The notes below the pieces were generated by a model, which worked only from the letters and a program-made list of their open reading frames with translations, did no database searches and was not told the origin of the DNA. 64,000 bases of DNA from Asterias amurensis (taxonomy: Eukaryota > Echinodermata > Asteroidea > Forcipulatida > Asteriidae), in the NCBI RefSeq assembly GCF_032118995.1, contig NC_092651.1, positions 16,493,349 to 16,557,348 on the forward strand, in the 5' to 3' direction. Position 1 is the stretch's first letter. Every line of letters starts with the position of its first letter. The position numbers and the translations under genes were made by a program. Positions 1-12,394 of this stretch are shown here, piece after piece.

Positions 1-163
1 CTTATCCCCAATGCAAATTTAACATCTATTGATTACAAAGACTTTGTGTGATACCAGTTTTATGAGATAACATGTTCTACTACAGGCCTAGAATTTCATG
101 AAGCCCACAGCCTCTGTTTCCTGGTCTTGATTCCCCTTCAATAGATTCCCCTTCCACTAGAAT

Positions 164-547
164 TTAAAGGCACTTGACACTATTGGACCAGTCGTCTCAC
201 TTGGTGTATCTCAACCTATGCACAAAAAAACAAGCCAATAAAAATTTGAACCCAATTGGTTGTTGAAGTTGCGAGATAAAATGGAAGAAAAAACACCCTT
301 GTCGCACAAAGCTGTGTTCTTTCTTATGTTTGATTTCGAGACCTCAAAATCTAATTCTGAGGTCTCAAAATTAAATTACAATATTTTGGCGGAAAATTAC
401 TTCTTTCTCGAAAACTATGTTACTTCAGAGGAAACCATTTCTCACAATATTTAATACTAACAACAGCTCTCTATTGCATGTTACTAAGTGAGTGTTTATG
501 CTAACAATTTCTTTCGAGTGATTACCAATAATGTCCAGTGCCTTTAA
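164..547. mobile_element. TTAA-flanked MITE, family 1
   Basis: About 384 bp with inverted ends 'TTAAAGGCACTTGACACT' and '..GTCCAGTGCCTTTAA' and an internal palindrome GAGACCTCAAAATC/ ..CTGAGGTCTC. Related copies occur at 9.5, 11.1, 35.9, 51.2, 52.2, 61.9 and 62.4 kb. TTAA at both ends fits piggyBac- or Kolobok-type target duplication. The short open frame inside is not a gene. It lies just beyond the 3' end of the CFAP97-like gene. Confidence 0.75.
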
Positions 548-695
548 GAATTTCCAAAGGAAGTGCCCTTTGCTAAATTAAAATGGCCGTGCACTCTCAA
601 AGAAGGAATTCTAGGCCTGCTAGTAAAGCTACTGATAAAAGCACCTGCTGCCTCAGATGCGACTTTCAATAATTCAACGTACATCCTACCATGAT

Positions 696-868
696 CTACC
701 ATCGGTCTTCCCAGGCCTGTCTTGGACCTTGTGGAGGTGGGGGCATGCTTCGCCCACTGCTTGGTCTCGTCCTCCTTGATCCGGTGGATGCAGTGGAGGT
801 GCGGCTTGCCTCGCTGTTCAGGCTGGCCAGGCTGGATCCCTTGCTCAGACTGCCTGAGTAGTTGTGGC
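696..868 (-). CDS. CFAP97: CFAP97-like exon 3 (C-terminus and stop)
   Basis: The acceptor follows a pyrimidine-rich tract ending ctccag (874-869). The frame gives GHNYSGSLSKGSS.. and ends ..QAWEDRW then TAG (698-696). The open frame extends upstream to 968, but the acceptor at 869 gives the phase that fits exon 2. No clear AATAAA was found just downstream. Confidence 0.8.
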
Positions 869-3800
869 CTGGAGATTGGGACGACAAAGAAAGGGAGTCA
901 CAATTACTGAGAATTTTCGAAGATACGTACCGTTCACAGTCAACCATTTTTAGCAATCGCATTTTCAACTAAACTCTGAGAGGGGAAAACAATTTCTATT
1001 TTAATTTGTATGGATTTCTGTGTAATGAAATGGTGAAATTTGATTTAAATTTCACATTTTAATTTTGGTAAAATTTGATTTAAATTTCACTTTTGAATTT
1101 TATACACTAACTCTATTTTGACCTGTGTCTGTTGCTCATGTTTTTCAAAAGAAGACAATCTCTAGCGATTTCTTTTTTTTTTTAGTTGAATTCACCAATG
1201 GAAAATTAATGTATTTATCAAGCAAAGAGTTGGATTTTGTAGTTAAGCATTAAATCATAAAGTGCAGTAGGCAACAAGTGACATCGGTTAAATGGCAAAT
1301 TTGCAATTTGCATTACAAACAGTTTGTGTTGTCTGCGGACAGTTAAGATTGAATATAACACGACACAGCTGTCATTTATTGATAAAAAGGAATTGGTTAA
1401 TGGTTAATCTGATCATACAAACTGATGCTAGTGATTTTATTCAGCGACAATGTATTTATAATCAAATTGCATTCAATATTTTATTTCATATTTATACAAG
1501 TTACTCACACATTGTACGTAGATCTTTGTAAAAAATTTAAAATAACCACAAAATTGACACGGAAACTCAACCATCTGCACTCGGACAATTCTAAAACCTT
1601 TCCTAATTTTTTTTTATAGAACCTTTCCTTTTAAAAACACAATTGCATCTTACTCTCAGTTTGATACTAGTACAGTGCACAGAAATGGTAGCAAGGTAGA
1701 AATGGAAAGCCCAGGGTTCACAGCCTGTGTTCACGCTTACATATTTTGACTCTTGACTTCATCTCTTTCACCAGTGTTTGGTCCATTTTGTTTTTAATGC
1801 TGTTTTTTCAGATATTGTGATAAAATCTACTCAAAAGTGCCGAGAAATGACCACATTAATCACGGTGTACGTATTTCTACCTCCATGGTATAATAAACAC
1901 AATATGCTTTTTTTATTTTTTTATGACCTCAAGGGATCTTGGCAATAACTCCCACAAGGGGACATTAACAACATCTCATACAAACATCCATGGGTTTAAA
2001 ATCTAGTTGAAAAATATCTTTGAGGGTCTGTAATTTCAAAGTGGCGATAGCTCAAATCACATCATGTACTTCAACTTTGATCGCTTTCCTGCTACTGAGA
2101 TGTCCTGTAAACAGCTGAAGTACTAACTTATAAACCTGATTTTCAATTTCAGCAACCCACAAATTGAATGACCAACCCACAGTTATTGAGGTGAAGTGGT
2201 CCCACGAGTGCACCATACTATTGACAAATTACTAGCCTCCTCTTTACATAAACTCATTTCAATAGACCTACATGTATTGCTGTACAACTCCGAACTCAGC
2301 AAACACTTGACAACAACTTTGCAAAACAGCTGGGCATTCGAAATTAAAACCACAAGCTCTCAAAACTGATGCATGAAACATGAACCAAGTTGGACAAGTT
2401 GTCATTTTGTTTGCATGGAGCCATGTTTCTTTTAAGTGGTGGACTTTATTCTACATGAGCAGACACAAGTGGATACAATTCATTTCTGCCTGTACAGTGC
2501 ACACTGCAAAGTTTAATTTTCATGTCATTTTGTGTAATCACAAGTGGCGACTGATGCCACGCTCACCAGGTTGGTGGGCAATAGGTTTATGTGTAAACGC
2601 CTCGTCGCCTGTAACGCACACTTCTCTGAATAACACACATTGACATTGACCACCAAAATGGCGCATCCAAGATTATTCTGATGATGACGTCAGGTGAATT
2701 GGGTCAATACTCGCTAATTTCTTTTTACAAGCAGGGCCCAATTTCATAACGCTTCTTTTCCAAAAGCAACAAAAGTGGCAAAGCACTTGTAACAAAATAT
2801 GCTTATTATAAATACTAGAACTACATTCATTACACTAGAGTCATTTAAAAGCCGGACCTTGTGATTGGTCTCCTACTCGCAGCTCATTCCTGCTTAAGCA
2901 TTTCCTGCTTAAGTAAAAAATTGTTGAGCAATATTTTCTGCTTAAAAAAAGGTATCATCCCTTTGGTAATTAGTCTAAACACTTTCGATGACCATACAAA
3001 CTAATAATGTGTAGGTACTGGAGAGCTGTTTAAAAACATCAATTAGAAATGACCCCCTTCGAAGTAATTGTAATTGCATGTTATGAAAGCACACAATGAG
3101 ACAACTAAGCATGTTTTTTCTCTAATTGCTTTCTAGCAACTCCGATGACCAATTTGAGCACAAATTTTCACACGTTTGTTATTTTATAAAATGCATGTTT
3201 GGATACTGTACAACCAAGTGAGAATACTGGTCAGCTTGAAAGATAAAAAAAATGTTAACCTGCCTCATTAAAAAAATAATGAGAACAAGTGTCTGCTCAT
3301 GTCATTTTTGAGAAGTTTTGTGAAATTAAATGCATCCACAGTTCCACAGTTTGGGCTGAGTGTTACAACTTAAAAACTAATACAGCTTCTGCTGTCATTA
3401 TTTTTTTACCCGAACAGTTCATTTGCCTCAGTGCAGCATGCACAATAAAGCCATTTGTACAAATTGAGTTCGGTCTAATAATTACATGTTTCAACCATGT
3501 AAATATGCAATATCTTTACAATGAAATTGGTGGAGCATAAATAAATGAGTCTATCTGCTGCTATAGAAACTGTATTGATCACATCAACATACATCCAGCA
3601 AACAAGAGCAACCACAATGTAAAGTAGGCCTACATGTATCATAGCACTTGCAGCCCTACAATCCATAACAAGTATCAATTTTAATACTCCAGACGAATTA
3701 AACAATGGCCAGCATATTCATGAGCCAAACTGGCTGGTCCATTTACCAGATGCCATTTTTGATGTTATTTTTGTTTTGCCTGCGGAACTACTGTACATAC

Positions 3801-6800
3801 ATGTAGTCCTGACTACCAGTGCCACGGGCTACATATCGACTGTACATTCTCAAACTGTGTGTATTTGTATCACAAGCCTACTGTGACATTTTACAGTCCA
3901 TGGCTGCTCTTAAATATTAAAGACACGTATTCCTTTAGATTGGGCGATCTGGGCTATATAAAGCTTTGTTCTGAAATAATTGAAATTAATTGGTTGGAAA
4001 GATGTTTTCAAAGTATATAATAATCCACACAAATGGTGCCATAAAATTGTGTATTTTCTTCACTTTGTAAACTAATACATGACCCACCATTTTTTAGTTA
4101 AAACATTAGTTTAAAAAAAAACAAAGTAAAATGAAAAACAGACAATTTTGAGGCATGTCTTGACACATCTTATCCAACCATATTCTTTTCAATATAAATT
4201 TCATGAGTTTATTTTTACAATAATAGCCTACTTCGCCCAATCCAAGGCATCATGTCCTTTTACAATTAACGGCAATAATATAAGTACTTTAGGTTGCATG
4301 TAGTTCTAAGCATTTACAGCTAAGCATTTCACTTTGAAGTAATGTGGTACATATAAAAAGATGGAAGTTTTTTTATCCAAAAATTTAAATCTGAGAAGCG
4401 TTACTGTAGGCCTAACGATTCTCAGATTGTGTATTCCTATTCACTTACATTTGCAATGAACCGATCCAACCTGTCAATCAAACTGTGTGCGTTTACCCAT
4501 TTGATCAATCACAGCAATGATTGTGGTCGGACAATCTCGGTCATGCGTGCGCATATATTTTGCATGCGCGACAAAACCGTGCAGAATGTCATTGGGAATG
4601 CTCGTACACATGTCTTGCTCACGTGCGCGGTGGGCAGAGCTTAGTAGAAAGCGGGCACAGTCCATGGAGACATCAGCCTTTTGTTATTTTCTTTACTTTT
4701 ATGCTCTCCTGGGCACCCCACTGTTGTTTTTTAATAAATATTATAAAATATTATTATATTTGCTCTGGATTTCAGGCGATAAATTAAAAAAAAACGCAAT
4801 CAAGTTTTTGAAACATAATTTTTACAAGTTAGGTTGAATTTATATGTTGCCTCTGACGAAATTCCGGTTTGGATCGAAAGCTAAGGCCATCTACCCTACT
4901 CATAGGGTTACAATGGAATGGTTCATAAACCCAAAGAAAAGACAATTTGAGCATTATATTCTTACCGGTATTTCTTGAGCTGGTTGGGCGCATTGATCCT
5001 TTAGATACCTGTGAAGCATACTTCATGTGTCTGTCATGATCATGTAATAGTGATGTACGCTGCATGGCAGAGCTGGCGTGGGCAGATTCAATTCGCTCAA
5101 GAATTTTCTAAACAGGGAATCAACAAAAATTTTTATTGGTCACAGAATTATTTTTACAAGAATTCCAAAGTGACAACTGATGCACAATCAAATTAGGAAA
5201 TAAATAACTCCTTTTTTAAAGCTTTTAACATCAATAAATTTATCAAACATGACTTTTGATTACATGTTACAGGTTTCTCCCCATTCACAAGCAGGCAAAT
5301 GGCAGTCGATAGGGGCTACGTGAAAATGATAAAAACTATGGTTTGGGAATTTTTACAAATCAAATTCACAGAATTCATATACGGAAAACCAGCACAGTAG
5401 GGCTTTTAAACCCAAATAAAACACCAGGTATGTAGCACAAAATTGAAGGACCTGATTTTAGAGGGTTAATTTGGTTCAAGAATGCCCCACAGTTTTGAAA
5501 ATCCTGGGGAGAACCTACTCCTAGAACTATGATTTACGTTCCGCTATCGCCTCCACGACCTGGAGACGACAGCGGAACAAACGTCATAGTTCTAGGCGTA
5601 GGGAGAACTCTAGTATGGAATGTGTAAATCTTTGTTTGTTTTTGAAGTGTAATTGAACACAAATATAATTTCTTTTTTGCTTCAAGATAGAAGTTTGTGT
5701 ACAATGTACAGTATGGGAGTTAAACCTGCAAAAACAAAGTTACAAAAAGTAATGAAAATAAAACACAATTTAGTGTTGTAAAAACAATTCTTTTCTGTTG
5801 TTATGAAATCAAACATAAATCTAATCTACTCCAATGAGATTTCATTTTCATAAAAATAAGTAAAAAAGTGGTGGCACTGGATCTTTCCCAAAAACATTTA
5901 GGCCTAGCCTATTTCATGAATTTAAACAAAATCAGACTTTAGTTGTTGAAAATCTTGTCTTTTCATCATATTGTAGAAATTGTAATTATATCCTGCAATA
6001 ATTTGTAAAACTTTCTCAGCTATTTGTCAACATGCCTTGTGCTTCATTCTTTGTGTAAAGCAGTACGCCGGGGTGGTACAGTTTTCAGTAAACTGTGCAT
6101 CTTACTTGTCCCAAAGAAGTTTTAATACCATTACCATTACTCAAGATTTGAGTAAATGTATGATCGCAATTTCTAATGTAATATTTGTGGCAGCAATCAC
6201 AACTAGGTTTTCTTGTACTTTGCTCACCCTGTTTTCTGCCTCAATCTTCCTCTGTTCCCGCTGCCGGCGTATTGCTGAATGGCTGGTCATTCTTGATTGA
6301 TCACCTTGCTTCCTTGCAGGTGGTGCCAACCTGGGCGCAGTAACAGCAGATTTCGGTCTTCGAAGAATCTTCTGAAGCAGTCGCTGATTCTCCCGATCAA
6401 TCTGCCGCACTTTGTCATTGCTGAAGGACAAGTTGACTCTCTGATGGGGCATGGCTGCAGTGCTTGTTGACGTTGGGGCTCTCTTGGCAGATGATGGTCT
6501 CTGCTTTGTTGGTGACCGATGGTAAGAATTCATCTGTGAATGGTTTGGGGTTTCTTCCAGTTGAAGTACAGCTCGAAGGAGTCGGCTAAGCTCCCGGGCT
6601 TCCGTCGCATCCAGTTCCTTATCCCGTTGGGATGTGGACCCATTGTTAGGTGCAACAGCTGCAAAACGAACAGACTCCTTCTTCCGATTTCTCTTCTTAT
6701 TTTGTCTGTCATTGGTTGACGATGACTGCTCCTTCGCTTGACGGAAACGGGTCTCTTCAAAACTGTCCTCGAAATCATCTTGGTCATATTCAAGCCTTGG

Positions 6801-7466
6801 TGTGGGTGACCGGGCTGGGCTGGGGAGTGGAGACACATCTGTCACATCACTATCTGAATCACTAACGCTGGTGTATGAATCAGTGTGTTCACTTTTTGAC
6901 GACAAGGTACTGGAACTATGCCGTGATGATTTTGATGACTTTGAATCGCTTGAACTTGACCTGTCTCGTTGCCTGTTTGCCCTACCACTACGAGGGCCTT
7001 TTGACGTCTTCGGTCTGCTTGATGAGGCTTTTTTCCATGCATCTCCTTCCCCGCCTGATCCATCTTCATCTCTGGATCTATTCACAGCAGCATCTTTGGT
7101 GGGTTCTTCAACTTTGTTCCGATTATCATATCTGCTTCCTTTGTTGACAGCATAATAATCTTCATCACTCGAGTCTGAATACCTTGACTTGAAAGTGTAC
7201 GCATTTTCTCTCACTCCTGTTGGTGGTCCAGCTGAGGGGATTTTAACACTGATGCTACTGCGACTGCTGAGCGAGCGTGCACTGCTTGCACTCACCGGTC
7301 GACTACTCGCACTCACCGGTCGACTGCCCTTGCTGTGCGCCGCTGCTCCCCCCGTCGTCAACGGAGTCGTGTGGCGAGAAGAATTCCTCCCCGTAGAACG
7401 AACATCTTCGTCGTCTTCGGCGAAGAAATCAAAGTCAATCGGTTCCGGGCTCTCTTCGTAACTCAT
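696..7466 (-). CDS. CFAP97: CFAP97/Hemingway-type cilia and flagella associated protein, complete, three exons
   Basis: Three minus-strand exons, 7466-6228, 5107-4966 and 868-696, join in phase (0, then 1) to a 517-residue protein, close to the size I recall for vertebrate CFAP97. The N-terminal two thirds is acidic then Ser/Arg-rich and low complexity. Residues about 345-455 carry the family (KIAA1430-type) domain: 'NLSFSNDKVRQIDRENQRLL', then an Arg/Glu-rich helix with 'RRQREQRKIEAENR' running across the first splice junction into 'KILERIESA' and 'RHMKYASQVS'. The tail is Ser/Gly/Pro-rich and ends EDRW. The start is the first ATG of the long frame (MSYEESPEP). Family members act in motile cilia and sperm flagella (the fly Hemingway protein is needed for sperm axonemes); a role here is inferred. 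Introns are about 1.1 kb and 4.1 kb. No neighbouring gene suggests a functional unit. Splice sites are inferred, but all are GT/AG and phase-consistent. Confidence 0.88.
869..4965 (-). other. CFAP97-like intron 2
   Basis: 4.1 kb of AT-rich DNA. It holds one MITE-like start 'gggcccaatttcataa' near 2734 and a block at 2648-2692 with a YY1-like word and a full CRE palindrome TGACGTCA (2685-2692). Short open frames here look random. No further exon of this gene is needed by phase. Confidence 0.5.
2733..2950. mobile_element. Family 3 MITE relic
   Basis: Starts 'gggcccaatttcataa' and holds 'ctgcttaag..' motifs of family 3. The right end is degraded and its border uncertain. Confidence 0.4.
4966..5107 (-). 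CDS. CFAP97: CFAP97-like exon 2 (coding)
   Basis: 142 nt with acceptor ..tttag (5110-5108) and donor gtaag (4965-4961). It encodes KILERIESA..RTSLLHDHDRHMKYASQVS, which completes the conserved helix of the domain. It enters in phase 0 and leaves in phase 1, matching both neighbours. Confidence 0.85.
5511..5608. repeat. Imperfect inverted repeat (hairpin)
   Basis: Two arms of about 48 nt, 'cctagaactatga..ttccgct' and its near complement, separated by only a few bases. Foldback element or MITE core inside intron 1 of the CFAP97-like gene. Confidence 0.7.
5828..5888. mobile_element. Fragment of family 4 hairpin MITE
   Basis: 'caatgagatttcattttcat' then 'aaaaaagtggtggcactgg' matches the right half of the copies at 48.8 and 57.4 kb. 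Confidence 0.5.
6228..7466 (-). CDS. CFAP97: CFAP97-like exon 1 (coding)
   Basis: 413 codons from ATG (7466-7464) to AGG, followed by the donor gtgagc (6227-6222). The open frame runs on to 6141 in the intron but the family similarity stops at the donor. The DSDSDVTDVSP tract and the RRPKSA/RPSSA motifs are typical of the disordered part of this family. Confidence 0.88.
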
Positions 7467-8276
7467 ATTTACAGCCTTTCGGGTCCGTTGCTAATGTTGG
7501 GCGTTCTTTTCGTGCTATTTTGGTTGATTTGGGAGTGAGCAATCTGGCTGAAAAAAAGGAATGCAACACCGAACTTGTTTTCTAGCAACAAAATGCCGTA
7601 GGTCAAAGGTTACCCTAATTTCAGTTTTCAATTTTATTCAAGTCGATCAATAGAGGGCGGTATATAGGGTCCCGTGGAGATTTTGTAAGAATTTATTCCC
7701 GCCCCCATGGGTGGGGTGCGTTTTGGCAAGGGGTGCTACATGAAACTGGAAGTAGGTCGGTGGGGGAAGAAGCACTTTTTTTGGGGGGGGGGGGGCAGGT
7801 AACTTTCTTGGGTAGGTCTAACGGCTGCCCTGCCCTGTCGAAAATTGAAAGGAAATCTGAAGTTTAGTTCTGTTCCCCACAAGTAAATATGATCGTGGTT
7901 TTCAAGAGGCTGAAAATGCAGACTTAAAAAAAAATTGGAATAATTTTGAGTATTTAGAAATAAGCATTTTAATGCCCCGTTTCTCTCCCAATTTGGTGGG
8001 TGCCCCTCTTTGAAAAGATGCACAACCTCTGTAGGGACATGATGGAGGCCTATTGGAATAAGAACCTTTCCATCATACTTCTAAAACTTGTACTGCTTTA
8101 CTTGTCCTACACTGCATTGAGAAATTTAATATAAAAATGCCAAAATATAGACGCTCTACATACAAAAACCATTATATCCACCACAGTGACGAATTACCAT
8201 TTCTTGATAGCTCGCTTATGTAAAAGAAGAATCCTCGACTTTTTCTGGCATTTAAAAGTCTCTGCAACCACCCAAG
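7467..8276. other. Intergenic region upstream of the CFAP97-like gene
   Basis: Contains the presumed promoter and 5' UTR just above 7466. No TATA box is obvious. There are two half RFX-like words (gttgct at 7487, agcaac near 7585), no full X-box. A G-run near 7785-7797 follows a T-run. 'agagggcggtatat' near 7652 is inverted relative to 'ataccgccctct' near 50.1 kb. Confidence 0.4.
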
Positions 8277-8727
8277 GCCCAATTTAGTATGTAAGCATAA
8301 CAACTTGCCAAGCACATAAAAATCTTGCTCAACAGTAGACATAACTGGTCACCAGCCCAAAATCCATAAAGTTTACATTGCATCTGGTACCCAACTAATT
8401 TTGTTTGGCAAAGAAATCTGCTACCATGCAGTATTTCATGCTGAACAGCTTTATAATGGGCCCAGTTACTACTTGTATCATTTCACCTATACCTGAATCG
8501 ATCACCCCATAAGCACAAAACCCAACGAGCCCAGCCAGTGATTTTGTCATGCTTGTATGGGTATAATGGCAAAGAGCTGCTGAAGCAGAAAATATTGCTT
8601 AATACTTTTCTGCTAAGCTAATATACCATTCAGAGATGGTACATACAATGTTGTGTTTTGGCATGGAACTTTACTTTAGTAAACTTGTGCTTATTTGTGT
8701 TGAAGCAGCTCTATGAAATTGGGCCCA
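8277..8727. mobile_element. Composite of two family 3 MITE copies
   Basis: A unit from 'ggcccaattt' (8277) to 'ataatgggccc' (8462) is followed by a second running to 'gctctatgaaattgggccc' (8727). Inverted ends and 'gcttagc'-type motifs define the family. Confidence 0.6.
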
Positions 8728-9228
8728 TCGGATATGTTTTAGTTTCATTAGACACTGGCACATAAATATAAAAACCGATATTCAAAGAAACAAAGAGGCA
8801 AAATAGCTAAAAATACCAAGCCAGTGAGTGTCAAGGAGGAACAGGTGACCAGTACCTCTACAAAGCCGTCCTGCCACAAAGAATGTCCCCTGAAACCCAC
8901 CCCACAGTTAAAAACCACCCATCCCTCAGTTGATAAAAAAATGTAAAATAAAAAAATTAAAAAGGGGGGGAGGGGGCGCTTGAAGGCGAGACTGACAATT
9001 GCAGACAACAAACAAACTCAAACATTGATAGATACAGGATTGATCAGTGTTCAATATAATTATATATACATTTAATATTTATCTTATATCGCCGAGGCTC
9101 TAACTTCCCTCCACTCGAAACATACAAGGGTTTTTATAAATGGCAAGGCCAGATACTTTCTTAGTTGGGGAAAGTACAATCATATAAGGGATCGTTTCTT
9201 ACTTTAATGGACACGTTTGGTATCCCAA
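8728..9228. other. Intergenic, nothing recognised
   Basis: AT-rich DNA with a G-rich stretch near 8964-8980. The minus-strand open frame here shows no family features. Confidence 0.4.
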
Positions 9229-9490
9229 TTAAAGGAACATGTTGCCTTAGATCGGTCGAGTTGGTCTTTGAAAAGCGTTTGTAACCGTAACCTTATTTTT
9301 GACTCCCACAAATGGCCGACCTTGTTATTTCGCAAAGTAAAAGGAAAACCCTGCAATTTCGAGGCAAATTTGTGTGGATCATTGTATTCTACTTTTGAAC
9401 CATCTTTCTAACCAATGCATTTTACAACAAACGGTTACGAACGCTTTTCAAAGACTAACTCTACCGATCCAAGGCAACGTGTTGCTTTAA
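9229..9490. mobile_element. TTAA-flanked palindromic MITE, family 2 (partial)
   Basis: Begins 'TTAAAGGAACATGTTGCC' and ends 'GGCAACGTGTTGCTTTAA'. The arms are complementary through 'gatcggtcgagttgg'. The centre is shorter than in the copies at 30.0 and 47.1 kb, so part of one arm is deleted. Confidence 0.75.
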
Positions 9491-9801
9491 TGTCATATCA
9501 GCATAAAACTTACTTATTGATATTGAGCAACAGGGAGCTGCTGATGTGCGAAATGAATCCCTCTGAAGTAACATAGTTTTTAAGAAAGAGGTAATTTCTG
9601 GTTAAAATATTTGACTCTGATCTGAAAGCACACACGTTAATTTGTGCAACAAGGGCCTTAAAGGAAGTTTTTCTTTCATTATTATCTTGCAACTTCGATA
9701 ACAAAATTAACACAGATTTTTTATTTTACGCATAAATGTTGGGATACACCAAGTGAGAATACTGTTCTTTGACCATTACCAAATGTGTCCAGTGCCTTCA
9801 A
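9491..9801. mobile_element. Family 1 MITE
   Basis: Right end 'ttaccaaatgtgtccagtgcctt' and body motifs ('cctctgaagtaacatag', 'acaccaagtgagaatactg') match family 1. It directly abuts the family 2 copy, so the left end is unclear. Confidence 0.6.
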
Positions 9802-10597
9802 CGAGACATTTTGTCTCATAAATAAATCATGCTGCTTGCTCTATGAATGTATTAACCTCTTATCATGATGTTTATTCCACTGCAAGACTAGATGGTGGGT
9901 CCTAGCTTGAAACCCCCTAACCTGGTAACCTCCCCGATCCCGCCTTACCCTCTGATAAAGCCATGTGCTTTAAATTGCCTCCTTAACTCACCCCCCAGTT
10001 TAATCAGGACTCGCAAAATGGAGGGCAGACTCGCCTCAGATAGCACCATGCTTTTACGCACCCCATCTGGTTATATTCACTTCTGCCAAGAAGTTTCAAG
10101 TTTTGGTCTGATTCAAATTGGTTCTTATCTATATTTTTAAAATTACCAGTAGTCCGATGTACTAGGTGCTGTGTGGGTTTGACTTTTGATTTTTAATTTT
10201 TTATTTTTTTTACTTTGGTTCCTCCCTTCTCCTTGATGTTTATCTGTTTTTATTTTAGTCTGAAGCAAAGGAATTTGTTTCTTCCACTGTTTTCTGCAGC
10301 AAGTGTCTAGAGCTAAGGACCATGGGAAAATGACATCTCAATTAATAACAGCTATCTTTTCCTATGAAGAAGTGGCAACAAGCCTAGTCACTGTCAAAAG
10401 ACTTACGGATTTGGGTCCTTTTTGTAGGACACAAAATAAATTGTCCACAGAGTTACATTGAATTTACACAGTTTGAAGATAATGATAGCTTCCCTTAAAA
10501 TACTACTTGCTGAGGTGCTCTAGTTTTTGAGAAAGGAGTTTAACAAGTCACATAACTAATTTTCATCTCAGTTAGCCAAAACTAGTGTCTTTTTACA
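9802..10597. other. Intergenic, nothing recognised
   Basis: AT-rich. A plus-strand open frame at 9892-10140 has no recognisable features and is probably chance. Confidence 0.4.
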
Positions 10598-10840
10598 TTT
10601 TTGAATGGCTTAGTATTAGTTTCAAACTTGGCTACTGGACACCGACAGAGGAAATAAAGTGTAAGATTTAACCTCCCAAGTTTCATCGAGAAGTATACTT
10701 TGCTTCTGTCAGATATCTGCATTCGATTGTGCAGCTTTGTCACCACAATAATTGTACATTCATACCCTGTCCTGCTCTAGGCAGATTCCAAACCAAAAGA
10801 GCCAGCAGGACAGCATTTCATCTACTTGTCTTCATCGTCA
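10598..10840 (+). repeat. Dispersed repeat, copy 1
   Basis: 'tactggacaccgacagagga', 'caccacaataattgtacattc' and 'agccagcaggacagc' recur in the same order at 25.26-25.52 kb. Probably part of an unidentified retroelement. Confidence 0.6.
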
Positions 10841-11117
10841 TTTATTCATTTTTTTATTTTTATTTTTTTTGGGAAGTAAAGATTTGTGAAATAGAAATGA
10901 ATCAGTTGTTTTTGGGAAAAAGTTTTGTTGTATGTCATCTTGTCTGTTAACATTTAAGATTGTTTAATGTCTCACATTTAAACAAAACAAAAAAAGGAAG
11001 AAAAAAAAGTAAATAAAAATTAAACAGTTGTTTACTAAACAAACATACTTTAAAAAGCTTAGGGATTTATAAACAATATTTTGATATTATTATGTATGTT
11101 ATTAATTTTATACATTA

Positions 11118-11506
11118 TTAAAGGCAGTGGACACTATTGGTAATTGTCAAAGACTAGTCTTCGCAGTCAGTGTATCTCAACATAATATGCATAAAATAAC
11201 AAACCTGTGAAAATTTGAGCTCAATCGGTTGTCGAAGTTGCAAGATTATAATGAAAGAAAAAACACCCTCGTCACTTGAAGTTGTGTGCTTTCTGATGCT
11301 TGATTTCGAGAGTTCAAATTCTAAACTTGAGGTCTCAAAATCAAATTTATGGAAAATTACTTCTTTCTCAAAAACTACGTCACTTCAGAGGGAGCTGTTT
11401 CTCACAATGTTTTATACTATCAACCTCTCCCCATTACTTGTAATCAAGAAAAGTTTTATGATGATAATTATTTTGAGTAATTACCAATAGTGTCCACTGC
11501 CTTTAA
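11118..11506. mobile_element. Family 1 MITE, near-complete
   Basis: 389 bp from 'TTAAAGGCAGTGGACACT' to 'GTCCACTGCCTTTAA', with the same internal palindrome as other copies. TTAA at both ends. Confidence 0.8.
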
Positions 11507-12394
11507 GTCATGGCATTCAGCCAAATTGCTAGTCAACTTACAATAACAGCTTTTAACAAATCAAGAAAGCACAATCACAATAGAAAAAATGAGGAGAGGG
11601 ACATCAATCGGCTTGGGACAGAAGAGGTAGATCAAGCTGGTCGAGGTCAAGATCCAGATCAAGATCAAAAGAACACCAATCAGAGGAATGAAGAGATATC
11701 ACATTTCCAATGTCAGTAAGGGTGTAAAGTGAATGTGGTGCTCAGACATTGCATGAAAACTGTAGACAGCGACCGAGGAGGCGTTCAGTAGAAAACACGT
11801 CTCTGGGAATACTTTCTGGAAAAACAGTGGAACAATAATAAATAAAATTTACTTTAATAACATACATCATACATCAGAATGACTTGAAGATTAATAGTAA
11901 TAAATAATAACAAGTATTAAGAACGCTCCACAGCGATTACAAAAATTGAATATGCACAACAAACAACTAAATTTCATCAAAAGCTACAAACACAATGTTT
12001 GAAAAGAATGAGAAAAAATGTCTTAAACAGGGAATAGATGTGTTTTCAGAAGTTTCTTTTGGTCTGTGGATTTTGCGACTTTAAGATTACGAGCACTACT
12101 GCCAACTCTCATCCCATATTCCCGAGTGTGTAATGAACGATTGACTCTTCAAGATACATATGAAATGATTTTGATAACATACTCAAGCGTAATTTGCACA
12201 AAACTTGATTTTAGACTACAAGGTCAGCAGTACATATAGTCTTATACACAATGATTGCTGAAACTGTATGTGAAAGTTCTGGTTATGTCCCACATGACAC
12301 AATTCTTTTAATATAATATGGATTCCAGTCAGAAGGTGTGTTGCCAAAAAGAAATAATCGAATTCATGTTTACCTCTTTTTTAGAGCTTCAGAA
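11507..12394. other. Intergenic, nothing recognised
   Basis: AT-rich; no gene or repeat identified apart from short simple runs. Confidence 0.4.

Larger units (their letters stand above)
5108..6227 (-). other. CFAP97-like intron 1
   Basis: 1.1 kb intron with an imperfect inverted repeat at 5511-5608 and a partial hairpin-MITE copy at 5828-5888. Otherwise AT-rich with no recognised content. Confidence 0.55.

Noticed and set aside
6530..7461. Several open frames on both strands over the first CFAP97-like exon
   Set aside because: They are frame shadows of the Ser/Arg-rich exon and carry no family features.
7480..7600. RFX X-box for the CFAP97-like promoter
   Set aside because: Only half-sites (gttgct, agcaac) are present and no full palindromic X-box with proper spacing.
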